From contig NZ_BLZO01000097.1 in the NCBI RefSeq assembly GCF_014132355.1, positions 1-64,000 of the forward strand: a stretch of DNA of 64,000 nt, given 5' to 3'. Source of the stretch: Okeania sp. KiyG1 (lineage in GTDB: Bacteria; Cyanobacteriota; Cyanobacteriia; Cyanobacteriales; Microcoleaceae). A program made the position numbers and the translations under genes. Positions 29,572 to 42,555 of this stretch are shown piece after piece. The notes below the pieces were generated by a model. It saw nothing but the letters and a program-made list of their open reading frames with translations, ran no database searches and had not been told where the DNA came from. Each line of letters starts with the position of its first letter. Position 1 is the stretch's first letter.

Positions 29572-32500
29572 ATGGGTTTATTTTGGAATAAAAAAAACAA
29601 GCAAAAACAAAATCAATCTACCAAAAAGCCAAGACGTAATACTTTTATCTTAGAAGAAATAATAAGTCCTGGTGTAGTGTCTTGCCCGGCGTCATTAGAT
29701 GACCCACTGCTTAACTATGAACTTTCAAAATTATTCACAAATCCAGAATTAATTGAGACTATTTTAAATATTACTCCTCCGGAAGATATTACTAATTTAG
29801 AAGCCGGAATTTTCTGGGAAGATTATTTTGATAACATCGAGAAATACTTTGCAGAAAATCCCGCAGCACTTGATACTTTTAATATAGATGATATATCTAC
29901 TTGGCCGACTCTGGAAGCGTTAATAAATTCTGGGCAGCCACCAATAAATATTCCTGATGTTGGTGGTGCATTTGATACTTTACCTCCTCCGGCTATTGTG
30001 CCAGTAGACCCGCCGAGAAATAATTCTGGTGATGGGAAAACTAATATTAATCCTAATCCACCTTTACTGACAAATACTATTCCAGATATTAATCTAACGG
30101 CGGAAAATTCCTCGCAAGTTATAGATATTTCAGAATTATTTACTGTTCCGAGTGGTGGGAATGTTGAATATAAAGTTATTAGTTACGATGGTGAACTTCT
30201 CAATGTTAATTTGCAAGATAACCAATTATATATAGAGGCACTACCGAAAACTGGAGAAAGTAAAGTTACGATTCAGGCGACTTCTGAAACTGGCGGAATT
30301 GCTACTCATACTTTTAGCGTTTTTAATAATTATGTCGCTCCAGAATCTTTGGCAACTATTAATAGTGGTTTGGCAGATTTACAAAATATTATTGATGCTA
30401 ATTCTGGGAATTTATTGGCTGCTTTGAATGATGATGCTGGGGCAGTTTATGCCGATAAGTTGATGGGAACTTTGGCGGAAAATCCAGAAATTACTCAACT
30501 TTTGACTTCTCCAGAAAGTCTGAATAATTTAGGTTTAGATAATAGTAGTGTGGCGACTTTACAACAACTATTGGAGAGTCAAGAATTAGGTAATGAATTT
30601 GGTTTAGATGTACCTCTTGGGGAAGCTTTGAGTCAGCCAGACTCCAGAATATTTGACAATTTCTTGCTGAATTCTGATGAGGCAATTTCTCTGTTGCCGG
30701 ATAATGCGAAACAGCCAAAAGTTGGATTTATCGACTTTACCCAAGATAATCATATTCAGCAGGTTAGAAACACTTTTGCTTCGGTTAACCCCCTGGCAAA
30801 GCATAAATCTTTTAAAGTCAGGGGTGGCAACTGGGCATCTCAACTTGTGAAATTTGTGGATAAGGTGAAACGGGCGGGGGAAAGTCGTGGTATTGCTAAT
30901 CTCTCTTTTGACTTATCTCAACTGGATGATGTTGGTGTAACTACTCGGTATGAGTTAACTTCGGCGGAACAAGAAGCGATTAAATATGCCCGCGATAATA
31001 ATGTTTTGTTGGTTGTGGCGTCTGGAAATACGGGCGGTGTGATGTCTGCTTTGGGGCAAGCAAGTCAAGAGTTTGACAATATTATTACAGTGGGGGCGGT
31101 AAACCAGTTTGAGTCGAAGGCTGATTATTCTGGTTATGGGGATGGGTTGACTTTGATGGCTCCTGGGGGAACTTGGCAGGACGACCCTAAAGCTTTTGTG
31201 GGTACTTCCAAGGCGACGGCTTATGTGAGTGGTGCTGCTTCTTTGGTTTGGTCTGCAAATCCAGATTTGAGTTTTCAGCAGGTCAAACAATTATTAATAG
31301 ATACGGCAGCAGATTTAGATGTACCTGGATGGGATGCTCGGACTGGTGCGGGGTTGGTGGATATTAAAGAGGCAATTTATCGCGCCCCGTTTATAGAGCC
31401 TCAAAATCCTGATTTTTCCCTACAACCGAATATTGGGCAGCCATTCAGTGGGGAAGGGCGAGTTAAAACTTTGGCGCGACCTGCTTCTTCGGGAACTGAG
31501 GCGGTTATTCAGCAACTGCAAAATACTCAGGAAAGGTTGCTCGACCAGTGGGATGTTTTGCTAGACTTGGGCAACCCATTGACGGATCTGCCAGATTTGA
31601 AATCTGAAGTTGCAGGTCAGATAACTGAGGCGTTGGAGAAGTATCAGCAAGTTAGTACGGATGCTGAGATTACTACTACTCAAGCGCAACAGTGGGTGGA
31701 AGCTTTGGCTTTGGCAACTCAACATTATCAAATTGAGCAGGGGCGACTACAGGCACTTTTTGCCAGACAACAGGAGCTTGAGGAACTGTTGGCAGGGTTT
31801 GGGGAGGAAAAATCGGCTTTAGAAACTGAAACGCAACAGTTATTGGCTGGAATTAGGGAGGAAATTGACCGAGCAAAGTCTGATGTGGCTGATGCACGGG
31901 CAAAATTGACTAATCCTTTTGCTAATGTGGATGCCAATTTACAGACAAATTCTCAACCTTGGTTTGATGCAGCAGGAGTTCAGGAGCAGCAAGCTAATAA
32001 TTTCCGGCAACAAGCGGTTGGTTTGGCTGCGGAAAGTCAAAATTATCAGGCGACGGCTAATAGTATTAATCCCACACGATGGCAAGTTGTTGGGCGTGAG
32101 TCTGGTCGAAGTGGCCGTAGTAAGGAAATTTGGGGATGGGGTCAAAACCCGCAGTTGGTGAAGCAGAAGAATCAAAATCAATGGTTGGCTAGTATTACGG
32201 CTCAAAACAGTCAATTTTTACAACAGTTGGCTGGGCAAACGGAACAACAAGCTGCTGCGTTGAAGCAATATGGTGAATTTTTAGATAACAGGAAAGAGAA
32301 TTTAACTGTTGGTTCGGGTTCGACTGGGGATGCTGCAAAAGTCTTACATTTGTTACAACAGCAGGCAGCTCAAAAACAAGCTTTGGCTAATAAGTATTTC
32401 CAGCAATCTAATATTGCAGAGCAACAACGAAACCAAAGTCAGAATCTGGCAAACCATCACAATAGTCTGATTAATCGTTGGGAAGTTGTGGGAACTAAGC

Positions 32501-35500
32501 GCAAGCGTTCGGGTAAAACTGAAAATGTTTATGGTTGGCGACATTATCCGGAACATATTGCCCCCAGAGACCGCGCCCAACAATTGGCAAATGAAGCTAA
32601 TGCACGACGGCAAATGTATGCTCAGTTAGGACAGCAAGCACAACAACAGGCTGATGTTTTAGCGGAGCAAGGGCGAAAGTTACAGGAAAGGTTGAGAGAT
32701 TGGCCTGTGTTGAAGCAGGGTATTGAGTATGAAATTTCTGCTGATGAATTACGTCTTCAGGCGGAAAAAGATTTATTGGCAATGTATGACCCGGTGCAGG
32801 AGCAAAAGTTGGAAAGGTTGAATTTGTCTATTGCTCTAGCTGAGACAGAATTACAAAGGCTCATTGGGGAAAGGTTGCCCGACCAACAAAAATTAACTGA
32901 TGCGACGGAGGAAAGGTTACTAGAAACTCAGTCTGAGGTGGAGGAAATTCAGGCAAGGCGTTCGGAAGCTCAGAGTAATTTGCAAAATTTCCTGGAAACT
33001 GCTGGTTTTCTGTTGCCTTACCGGGAACGTTTGACTGCTGTGGAAAAAAACTATTCAACAGTTGGAGGATGAAAAGTTACACATTGAGGAAACGATGCAA
33101 CAACTAACTGTTGCTTTGCTGCAAACCCCAAGTGAGACTTTGACTCAGCAACTCAATGACTGGCAAAATTATTTGGAAACTATAACGTTGGAGTTAGACT
33201 GGGCAAATTTACAGAAAGACCAGTTAGCTCTGGCAGTTGCAGACTCCCCCGGAAAGGTTGGCTATTTCTTCTCTAATTGAGGAATTGCAGGCTGCTAAAA
33301 ATTCTACTATTGCGGATAACATACCAGTAGAGCAGTATCTTGATTTTCTCTATGATGTTGAGGGAAGTGGGGCGAATTTCTTGGAAGGGTTCGATAATTT
33401 AGAGCAACGTCTTGCTAATGCTGAGACGGAAAAAGTTCAGGCGCAAGAATCTCTGGGCAAACTCTATGATGAGTATCGCAACCTTGGTTTACAGAAAGCA
33501 GAGTTGGTAGATAATCAAATTCCGGCAAAAGAAAATCAGATTGGGGTAAAAGAGCTGGAGATTTCGGGAACTGAGGAGGCGATCGCTCAAACTTATGAGA
33601 GTTTAAATTCTTTGGAAGGTCAGTTAACTCAGACTGAAAATGCTCGGGCAGCAAAAGCGGGTAAAATTCAGCAGCAGGAAGTGGTTATCGCTGAAACTCA
33701 GGGGCAAATTACTGATATTAAGAATCAAATTAGTGCTAAGGATGCCGAAATTCAGGAACAGCATTCTGTTGCGCAAGGTTATCAAAATCAAATTAATCAA
33801 GCTTATGCTGTTGCTAACCATCACGAACAACAACGGCAGTATCATCAGAATTCTGCTAATTATTGGAATGGAAGAATTCGGACTTGGGGAGTTGTTGGTC
33901 ATCAGCGACAAGGAAAACGAAATGTTCCTATCTACGGTTGGGTTCACAACCCACAAGCAGAAGCAAACCGCAACGCTCATCAAGCAGCAGCTAATAATGC
34001 AGCCCAACAGCGAGATGTAGCAACCGTACAAGCACAACAGTTGAATGCTAGCTTGCAACCGCAAATTGCCATAACCCAAGAGCAAATTAACAAACTCAAC
34101 CAAGAAAAACAACCTCTAATTCAGCAACAGCAAGCATTACAAAACGAACTTGCCAACCAACAAGCAACTTTGCAACAACAACAACAACAACTAGAAACTA
34201 TTGGCCAACAGTTAAACGCTCTAGAAACTAACATTCAGCAAGAGCAACAAAAAATAGAAAGTTTAAATAACCAGTTGCAACAACAGCAACAGGAGTTAGA
34301 CCTATTAAACGGCGAATTAAATAATCTCCATCAACAAGTCTCGCTCCTGGAAAAACAACTAATCGACAAATACCGCGAAATAGAAATCACCAACAATTAT
34401 CTGTCGCAAGTCGAAGGAGAAATAAATCGCCTCGATAGTCGCCTAGAGTTGCTCAACAGGGCTGGAATCTTTCAACAACAATATCAAGATAATTGGCAAC
34501 AATGGCAAACAGCCAATCAAACCCGAACCAATGCTACAGAAGCATTAATCGCCATCCGTCAAGCAGGAGCAAGCGATCGCTCAACTTTAGCATCCCTACA
34601 AACCCAATTAACTCAAGCCCAAGAAAGTCTAGATGAAGGAAAAATCCTCCAAGAATCTCTTACTGATACTCAAAAATCACTCGCACTCAGCCAACTACAA
34701 CTAGCAAATCAACACTTGCTATTGCGCAGCCTCATTGACCGCGATCCAGATATGGCAGCAACACAGCAATATTATGCCAACTTAGCCACACAAAGCCAAC
34801 AACGAATCTGGGCTAACAACCGCTATAACCCTGGTGAAGCATCAGCTTATCGCGCATATTTACAGCAAGCTTCTTTCATTGCAGACCAACGCAATAAAGC
34901 CTGGCAGCAACGACAACAAGCTCAGACAAGAATTGGCGAACTACATCAACAGATAGGCCAACAGCAGACAGAAATTAACAGTCAACAACAACAGTTAGCA
35001 AATCTGGGAGATATTGCCCAACTACAGACGCAAGTAGACAATATTAATGGTCAGATAAATACAGTTAACCAACGTTTACAGCCATTACAAATTCAGGAAA
35101 ATCAACATACTCAAACTATTGCTGCTGCTGAAGCTCAGATGCAAAACCTTGCCACAGAATTAGCGCAAACAGTTCAACTTCAGGGAGATGCTTTACGTCA
35201 ACTCGTTGGCTTTGGCATTCTGGCGTCTGAATCCGATGTTGATTTCTTCCTAACACAAGTCGAGCCACAAGTCAATAGTTCCATCCAACAATTACAGGAG
35301 CGGGACACAGCATTAACCGCCCAGGTAGAAAATGCCAAACTGCGGACTGCCAACGCCGAACAACAATTAGCAAATGCCACCGATGAAACCAGCAAACAAG
35401 CACTGACTAATTTAATAGAACAGTTGCAACAGCAGGAGACCAACCTCGAAGAATTGAAAACACAAAATCAGCAAGCTGCTGACGAACTAGAAGACTTATT

Positions 35501-38500
35501 AAATCAGGCTAATGCTGCTCTGACACCATTGCGCCAACAACAAGAAATAGAAATTCGACAAAAATTAGACAGCAACTATAAACGTTTACAAGCATTAGAA
35601 TCTCAGTTAAATTCCGAAAATGCAGCCGAAACAGCACAAGAAACTAATACGGTACAGAATTACGTCCAACTCACAGACCAAATTCGCCAAGACTTGACCA
35701 ATAATGCCAGCAATTGGACCGAACAATTATTAGCAGGTCATCAGCAAACAAAAGAATTGGGTAACAGTCAGCAGAATTTATCTAAATCAGTTGATGAATT
35801 GATTGATTATATTACTGGTAATTTGGCTGACCCCGATGGGGAATATAACCGCAGTGAGGCAAACTTAAGGGATGGCATTACTACCTTGGGAGTTGTAGAA
35901 AGTCGTGCCGACGAATTGGATAGTAGCGTTACTTCTACAGAGGATGCCATTGAAAAGTTGAAATTGCGGATAGAACAGGATGCGAAATTGTGGGAAGAAA
36001 TTGCTCCTATTGCCATTCGTTATGGAGTTGAGTCCCAAGAATTAGCAGATTATCTTGCAACACCAGGAGATGAGAAAACTCGGCGAGCAGCATTTTTAGC
36101 CAAATATCCCGATAACGGTACAGCAGTCGATCTACTCACAGCAGCAACATTACAAGGAAACACTCCCAATACAGAAATAGCCCAACAGTTAAATACAACT
36201 AATCCAGATGTTATTCTTAATGCCAATGCTGTAGAAGGTCGCAACCCACTGCAAGCTTTATACGATAAAGCAAAAGCAGAAGAGGCAACCCATACAGCAC
36301 AAGGTCATTCGCTTTTAAGTCAAGCAGCATGGTACGAACAACAAGCAGCATATCATTGGGCGCGGAGTCGGAAAAATGGTCCTACATGGTCAGAATGGCG
36401 TCGGGTTTGCAGTCGCAAGTGGACTGGAAAGAAAAAATGTCGGAATGAACTTGTCACACATACAGACCATCATTGGGTTACTTGGAGAAACTACTCGCAA
36501 ATATTTCCCCAACTCCGACAACAAGGAACTGACCATCTTGCCGAAGCAGATAAATGGCGGAAAGCAAAAGAACGCCTCGAACCTCTGAAAAATCAGTGGG
36601 TTGAAGCCAACGATGCAGCCAATGAAGCTCACCCTGCTGTCAAAGAAGCTCGTAATTTATTTGCCGAACTCGAAGCAGCACGGAGCGACATTCCTCAAGC
36701 GCAAACTCAGTTAGAACTTTTTGAAGAACTATTACCCACCCTCCGACAACAACTAAAAGAAGCAGAGGCAGAAGCAAAAGCACAAAATGCCAAAGTTAAA
36801 CAACAGTGGCAAGAATACGATACCGACTCCGCAGAATATCGCGCAGCAGTTGCCGATATTTTAGAACGTCGGGGCGAACTCAATCAACAAGCCATCCAAA
36901 CTCAACAACAAATTGCCGAATCTGAATTATGGGTAGAACGTCAGAGCGTCGTATTGAGTGAAGAGTTGGCAGCAGTGCAACAACTTACCACAAACCTGCA
37001 ACAACAGCAACAGGAAAATGAGCAAAAAATTAACGAGCTGGTCGCCCAAGGTATTACCACTGGTTTAGACGACCTCAACACCAAAAACGCCCAGATAGAA
37101 AAATCCTTGCCAATGCTCGTCAACAAAGCAGCAGTGTTAACCGCCCAAAAAACCGCCCTCACTCAAAAACGTACCCTGCTAACCGCCCAAAACGAAGTCA
37201 TTCTCGCCGAACAACGACTGCTGGATGCCTACATCAACGACCCCGATGGCGATACCAGCAACCTAAAACAACAATTACAAGATGCACGGGAAGCTCTAGC
37301 AGAAGCCCAACGTTTAGCCGAACAAGCCGAAAAAGCCAGTCAGGCGTTAACAGAACCCCTGCAACAACTCAAAACCGACCTGCTCCTCCAAAATGACCAA
37401 CACTTGCAAGCAGCCAGAGAACATCAAGAAATTCTCCGCGCTCTCGTAGAAGCTACCCAGTCCAATGCCAACTATACCGTGCAATTAGCACAAAAACAGC
37501 AACAAGTCAATGATTTAGAGTTCCAAATTCTCCAACGTTTGCAGACTGTCGCCGATGCTGGCTATCACGAAGCCAAACATTTATTAGACGTGGCCAAATA
37601 TAACGACATTGCGACCGCAGCCGAAATTTATTACCGCGACTACGACGACTTAGCAAGCGACAAAGGTAGTAGTAGTGCTGGAGGTTTAGCGCGTCCCGAA
37701 GACCGGATATTAGCAGACCGCTACTACAGGGAAATGCTCCATAACCGGGAATTACAACGTCGTGCCCAAGCACAAGCAGATGCGTTCCGGCGGGCAAAAG
37801 AAACCGCCCAAGCACAGATGCAGACATTACAAACACAACAAGCAACCGCCCAACAAATATTGAATGAGTTAAATGCCAAAGTTGCAGAAACTCAGGCAGA
37901 GCGGGAGCAAAAACAACAGGAGTTAGCAGTTGCCAAAGCGCGGTTAGACGGTATTACCCGCATCCGCGAACAAACCGAACAAACCTTCATCCACCTAGTC
38001 ACCATCGAACAGTTGAATCTAGCTCAAGCACAGTTAGAGCAAGAAATTGCCCAAAACAGAGAGGCAGAAATAGATGCAGCAGTGGCAGCGCGACAAGAGC
38101 GAGACCGACTAGAATTAAAACGCAAGCGTTTAGAAACTCAAGCACGGATAGAACACCTGCAACAACTGCAAGCAGAAGAAGACTTGAGACAAAGTTTGAA
38201 TCAAGTGCGCGGTAGCGTAGGTTTGGATAACCTGGAGGCAACCGAAAACCAGGCGCAATTACAAACACAACTCGCCGGACTACTAACCAACCTGCAAAAC
38301 CTAGAAACCAACCAACCAGAATTACCCGATGATGTCAAAGCATTATTAGCAGAAGCGCGGGGCGATATTCATCTAGCATTGCAAGGCAAAGAAGCTGAGA
38401 ATATTCAGGAAAATCTCTTGACTGCAATGGATGGTTTGATTGGGCAAATAGAGCAGTACAAAACAGAGATTAACCGTATCGACTTAGAGGAACAGTTGGA

Positions 38501-40082
38501 TACTCAATTGTTGCAGCAAGCAGAATCAGACTTGCAAGGTGCTTCCCGGAAATTGTTGAAAGAATTAGAGCGATCGGGCGACTTGTTAGAAGAGCGGGAT
38601 GTTATCGATCCTTTGTATTTGGAAGTGTTGAATAAAGTTGCTTTAGCAGAGCAAGCGGTTGATATTTCCGAAGACTTGGCACAGCAGTCGCGGGGGATAT
38701 TGGAGCAAATTATTGAGCAACGTATTGCCCAACGGAAAGCGCGGAAGAAAGCGTTTTGGAATGAGCTATTGGGGGTAGTTTCCACTGTGATTGGTATTGT
38801 TGGAGCAATTATTAGCTTTACACCTTTAGCTCCTATAGGCTGGGCTTTAAGTGCTGCCAATGCAGGAATTAGTGCTATCCAAGCTGCCATTAATGGCGAC
38901 TGGGCTGGAGCAATTTTTGGAGCAGTAATGGGTGGCTTGAATGCAATGACTGCTGGCTTTGGCAACGTACTCAGTCAAGGAGCAAAGACAGCAATACAAG
39001 GATTAACTTCTATTGCTAAATCAGCTTATGAAGGGGTGCGTTCGATTCAATCAGGTGAAAGCATTCTGGGTTTTCTGCAAATCCTTGGTGGTGTTGCTGG
39101 TGCCGCAAGCAGTTGGATGAAACCTTTCATCAACAAATGCTCTACTATAACTAAAAAGCTCATGCTTCAAGTATTCAAGAGCCTAGAAAAAGCCCCAGTT
39201 CAAATCTATAAGGGCATTAAAGGTATAGAAGAAGGAGATTTATTGGCGGGAATTAGTAATATTTTTAATGCTGCTATTTCCATCGGTCAAAATTTTGCAG
39301 GTGTATTTAATCAGACTGCTGTTAAAGTTTTGGATTACTTGGGTAGTGCTGGTAATACAGTTTTGGAATTAGGGAAGGCAATTGAGAAAGGAGGGATTCA
39401 TGGTTGGTTGAATGGAATTGGTAATATTGCAAGCATCTGGAATGATAAGGCAAGTGACATTGCAAAATTTATTCAGTGCGAGTTCTGTCTGAGCGATAAG
39501 TTTCACAAAATTTTTGTTAATACGGTGAAGGTACTATCAAAAGCACCACAGAAGATTAGTAAGGGGATTCAGTCAATAGAAAAAGGTGAGTGGGTAGATG
39601 GCATTGGTGAAATATTGAAAGCTGCTATTAGTTCAGCTAAAACCTACGCTAAAGATACTTTTGCAGATCCCCTAGTTAATGCAATAGAAAATGCTGGTTA
39701 TACTGCTATAGCTGTTAGCAAGGTTATTGACGGTGCTACTGATGGGTTGAAGGGATTACAAAAAGGTGCTGGTAAGGCATGGAAAGACCTTAAAGAGGGA
39801 TGGGAAGACGATGTTAAGAAGTATAAGTTAAAGGAACACTTTAAGGCAGTTGCCAAAGACTTAAAGAAAGATATAGAGGAAATAGAAGGCTATCAAGATA
39901 TCAAAAAAGCTGATGGTCTTAAGGAGCTATACAATGCTATAACAAATTGGGATACCTATGAACAGATGTGGGAAGGTTTATGGAATTGGGCGAACTCAGA
40001 ACTAAAATCAGAAGTGAAAGCTTCTTTCCTAGACCTTCTCAGCACTTTGAACCCTAACAATAATAGGCCAGTACGACCATAA
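29572..40082 (+). CDS. Giant S8-like / coiled-coil protein (~3,500 residues)
   Basis: Three frames form one gene. Breaks lie at an A7 run (33044-33050; removing one A gives EKTIQQLEDEKL) and a C5 run (33246-33250; removing one C gives ADSPERLAISS). Order: a basic N-terminus with RRNTFILEEIISPGVVS; a beta/cadherin-like domain (about residues 170-260); a subtilisin-like S8 domain (about 381-610) with VGFIDF, VVASGN and GTSKATAYVSGAASLVW; then about 2,400 residues of Gln/Glu/Ala-rich coiled coil with four Trp-rich loops; a hydrophobic Gly/Ala segment (about 3061-3135) and a helical C-terminal tail. The His box of S8 reads RGGNWAS, so the catalytic His seems absent. No clear signal peptide. Role unknown: surface or filament protein, or toxin-like machine, are possible. 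Confidence 0.8.
32078..33958 (+). other. Trp-loop repeats in the giant protein
   Basis: Three copies of a loop W-(Q/E/G)-V-V-G..(Y/W)-G-W-x-x-x-P-(E/Q) sit between coiled-coil helices: WQVVGRESGRSGRSKEIWGW (32080), WEVVGTKRKRSGKTENVYGW (32479) and WGVVGHQRQGKRNVPIYGW (about 33885). Each is preceded by a Gln/Asn/His-rich helix. A fourth, divergent and longer version with cysteines (WSEWRRVCSRKWTGKKKC) is at about 36388. They look like tips of helical hairpins. Confidence 0.7.
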
Positions 40083-40609
40083 ATATTTGTAGCATTCTCC
40101 AAACCTTGTAGGGGCGAACGGCCGTTTGCTTCGCATAACTATCGTTAACGCCCCTACAGATTACCTAACTATCCCCAAATATAAACTGGTCAAATAACAG
40201 CCAATACCAAGTAGGCGATCGCTCCAGTTAACTACTTTGTTGGGAAGTACTGGCATATATCCCCCCAACCTCCTAGAAAAGGGGGGCTTTCTGGAGAAAG
40301 TCAAAAACAATTAAAATTATGTTGCAACTCTTGTTCCCCCCTTATTAAGGGGGGCTAGGGGGGATCTCTAGAGTGAATCGCCTAGTAACTACTCAAAACA
40401 ACCAATACAAAGTAAGCGATCGCCTCTCTAATAACAACCTTACACAAAAAAAGATTTATGATTTTTAGCAACTCTATTAAAGTGGAAAAACCACCATAAA
40501 ATCTCCGATAATCTTCAGGTATTTACCCAAACTTAAACTGAAAAAACTAGATTTTTTCACTATCTCTTTTCCATAACCAAAAATCAAACAAAACATTAAC
40601 TAAAAAACC
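40083..40609. other. Intergenic, dispersed repeats
   Basis: It holds a 'taggggcg..cgcccctac' palindrome (40110-40160), a 'ccccccaacc..ggggggct' type inverted repeat pair (40260-40366) and HIP1 sites (40216, 40419). No gene. Confidence 0.5.
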
Positions 40610-41623
40610 ATGAATTACACTCACAGATTAGCAACTCCAGCAGACAGTCAAACTATTGCTCCACTCTGGAAAGAATTTGCCATCGAACGGCAAAATATTG
40701 ACCCTTCCATGAAAATAAAACCCAATTTTGACTTTGAAAAATATGTCACCCATCAACTGAGTAAACCTTTATCTTTTGGTTATGTTTTAGAGTATGAAAC
40801 TAACAATCAAATTCAGATTGTCGGCTGTATATTAGTCTACTGTTATGATGAAGCTCCACCCCCAGATTTACCAGCAGAATTTTTAGCAGAACATGAACTA
40901 GAAAATCCTTTTTTACCAAGGCGTGTCGGCTCGGTTTTAGGATTGTATGTACAACCAGAACATCGCCTACAAGAAAATATTTTACTCTTAGTAACTGCTG
41001 CTATTAAAAAAGCAGAATTAATGCAAGTCAGCGATATAGATGTATTAATTGCTGCTGACCAAAAAGGCATTCAAGCGTTTTTAAAACGCTCTGATTTTAC
41101 ACCTGCTGCAGTTCAATTTACCAAACATTATGATATTTCTAATAATACTGAATTACCAAGTTTACACCCTCCTCATCCAGACCTAGATTTACCTAAGCCA
41201 CCATTACCGGGTGCTATGGCATTACGAGACATTAAAACTAATGAACTTGTCTACAATAAGGAAGAAAAACCTGTATTTATTTATCCCCTTACCGATAGTA
41301 ATGGGGAGTTAATTAAAACATCAAACGATATGCCTGTTTATCCTAATCCTTTGCAAGACCCACAAACTCAAGATTGGGTATTTGATACTAATGGCGATTT
41401 GGTAGTTAGTCCGATTTTACAAGATGAAAAAGGTCAAGTTTTTGAGTATCAAGGTCTGCCACAATTTCATCCTCCTTGTTATAAAATGCTTGGAGGAAAG
41501 TTAATATTAGAACGAGATGATTCTGGTAATTATCTATTTCGTGATGTGGAACGAGATAGTCAAGGTAAAATAGTTTTATCCCCTGAGGGTCAACCTATTT
41601 TTAAACAAAATTCAATCAATTAA
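40610..41623 (+). CDS. GNAT acetyltransferase with extended C-terminus
   Basis: Residues about 1-180 form a GNAT domain: HRLATPADSQTIAPLWKEF at the start, FGYVLEYETNNQIQIVGCIL for the beta core, GSVLGLYVQPEHRLQENILL in the acetyl-CoA region, and DVLIAADQKGIQAFLKRSDF. The remaining 150 residues contain repeated Pro/Asp/Gly-rich phrases (VFIYPLTDSNGELIKTSN, LVVSPILQDEKGQVFEYQ, IVLSPEGQPIFKQ) that I cannot assign. It stands 0.5 kb downstream of the giant gene on the same strand and could modify it, but that is only a positional guess. Confidence 0.72.
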   Translation: MNYTHRLATPADSQTIAPLWKEFAIERQNIDPSMKIKPNFDFEKYVTHQLSKPLSFGYVLEYETNNQIQIVGCILVYCYDEAPPPDLPAEFLAEHELENPFLPRRVGSVLGLYVQPEHRLQENILLLVTAAIKKAELMQVSDIDVLIAADQKGIQAFLKRSDFTPAAVQFTKHYDISNNTELPSLHPPHPDLDLPKPPLPGAMALRDIKTNELVYNKEEKPVFIYPLTDSNGELIKTSNDMPVYPNPLQDPQTQDWVFDTNGDLVVSPILQDEKGQVFEYQGLPQFHPPCYKMLGGKLILERDDSGNYLFRDVERDSQGKIVLSPEGQPIFKQNSIN

Positions 41624-42240
41624 ATAAATTTGGTGTTATATCAAATCCGGTAGCATCGGTGTTATTCAATCAGGGGCGTTGCTGATTCTGGGTATGATGC
41701 AGAGCTACCCTAGTGCCGCTACGCGGAAGTCAGAAGTCAGAAGTTAGAAGTCAGAAGTATTAATTGGTAAGGCTTTTAGGGTTTTGTAACTGGTCAGTTA
41801 TTTCCGCCATTCTGCACTAGCCGCCCAATGCGTGGGGGGAATAATATCAAATCCGGTTGAATACTTATTATATAGTTGAGAGTAGGGGACCCACCCTAGC
41901 CCCTCCCAGGAGGGGAATTTGGGGAGTAGGGGAGTAGGGGAGATTAAATAGACATCTTCAATAATAAAAAATCAAATCAATAATCGTACAGAAATTATCA
42001 ATTATTTCCCTGTACGGATGTTCCATGGAATGTTCCTACTATGCATGAAGGAGATGTCTAATGTTGAAGTAATCCAAGAAATTATAAACAGAAGATGGTG
42101 TATGACCTAAGATTTTGCGCAAGTCCTGTCAATATTAAAATTGTAGGGGCGAATGGCCATTCGCCCCTACAGAGTTTCGGTTATGACCTTAAGTGCAACA
42201 TTTAACCTACTCAAAGCTATATACCTTATCCAGCTACCTC
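41624..42240. other. Intergenic with repeats
   Basis: It contains 'agtcaga' heptamers (41727-41757), an element with ACATCT ends (about 41951-42060; 'ggagatgtc' at the right) and the palindrome 'taggggcgaatggccattcgcccctac' type (42143-42171). No gene. Confidence 0.5.
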
Positions 42241-42555
42241 CTAGATAACTAAACGTCTTCTTCCTTCTTCTCTCTTTCTTCTCTCCTAGATAACTAAACG
42301 TCTTCTTCCTTCTTCCCTCTTCCTTTTTTCCTAGATAACTAAACGCCTTCTTCCTTCTTCCCTCTTCCTTTTTTCCTAGATAACTAAACGCCTTCTTCCT
42401 TCTTCTCTCTTCCTTTTTTCCTAGATAACTAAACGCCTTCTTCCTTCTTCCCTCTTCCTTCTCTCCTAGATAACTAAACGCCTTCTTCCTTCTTCCCCCT
42501 TCCTTCTCTCCTAGATAACTAAACGTCTTCTTCCTTCTTCCCTCTTCCTTCTTCC
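42241..42555. repeat. 45-bp minisatellite, seven units
   Basis: CTAGATAACTAAACG recurs exactly every 45 bases at 42241, 42286, 42331, 42376, 42421, 42466 and 42511. Each is followed by a pyrimidine heptamer stretch. The last unit encodes the final residues of the TrmH-type gene. Because 45 is a multiple of three, a long minus-strand reading frame exists, but it is repeat only. Confidence 0.95.

Noticed and set aside
31919-34112. Several alternative frames inside the giant gene
   Set aside because: Low-complexity Gln-rich coding sequence yields open shadows in other frames and on the other strand.
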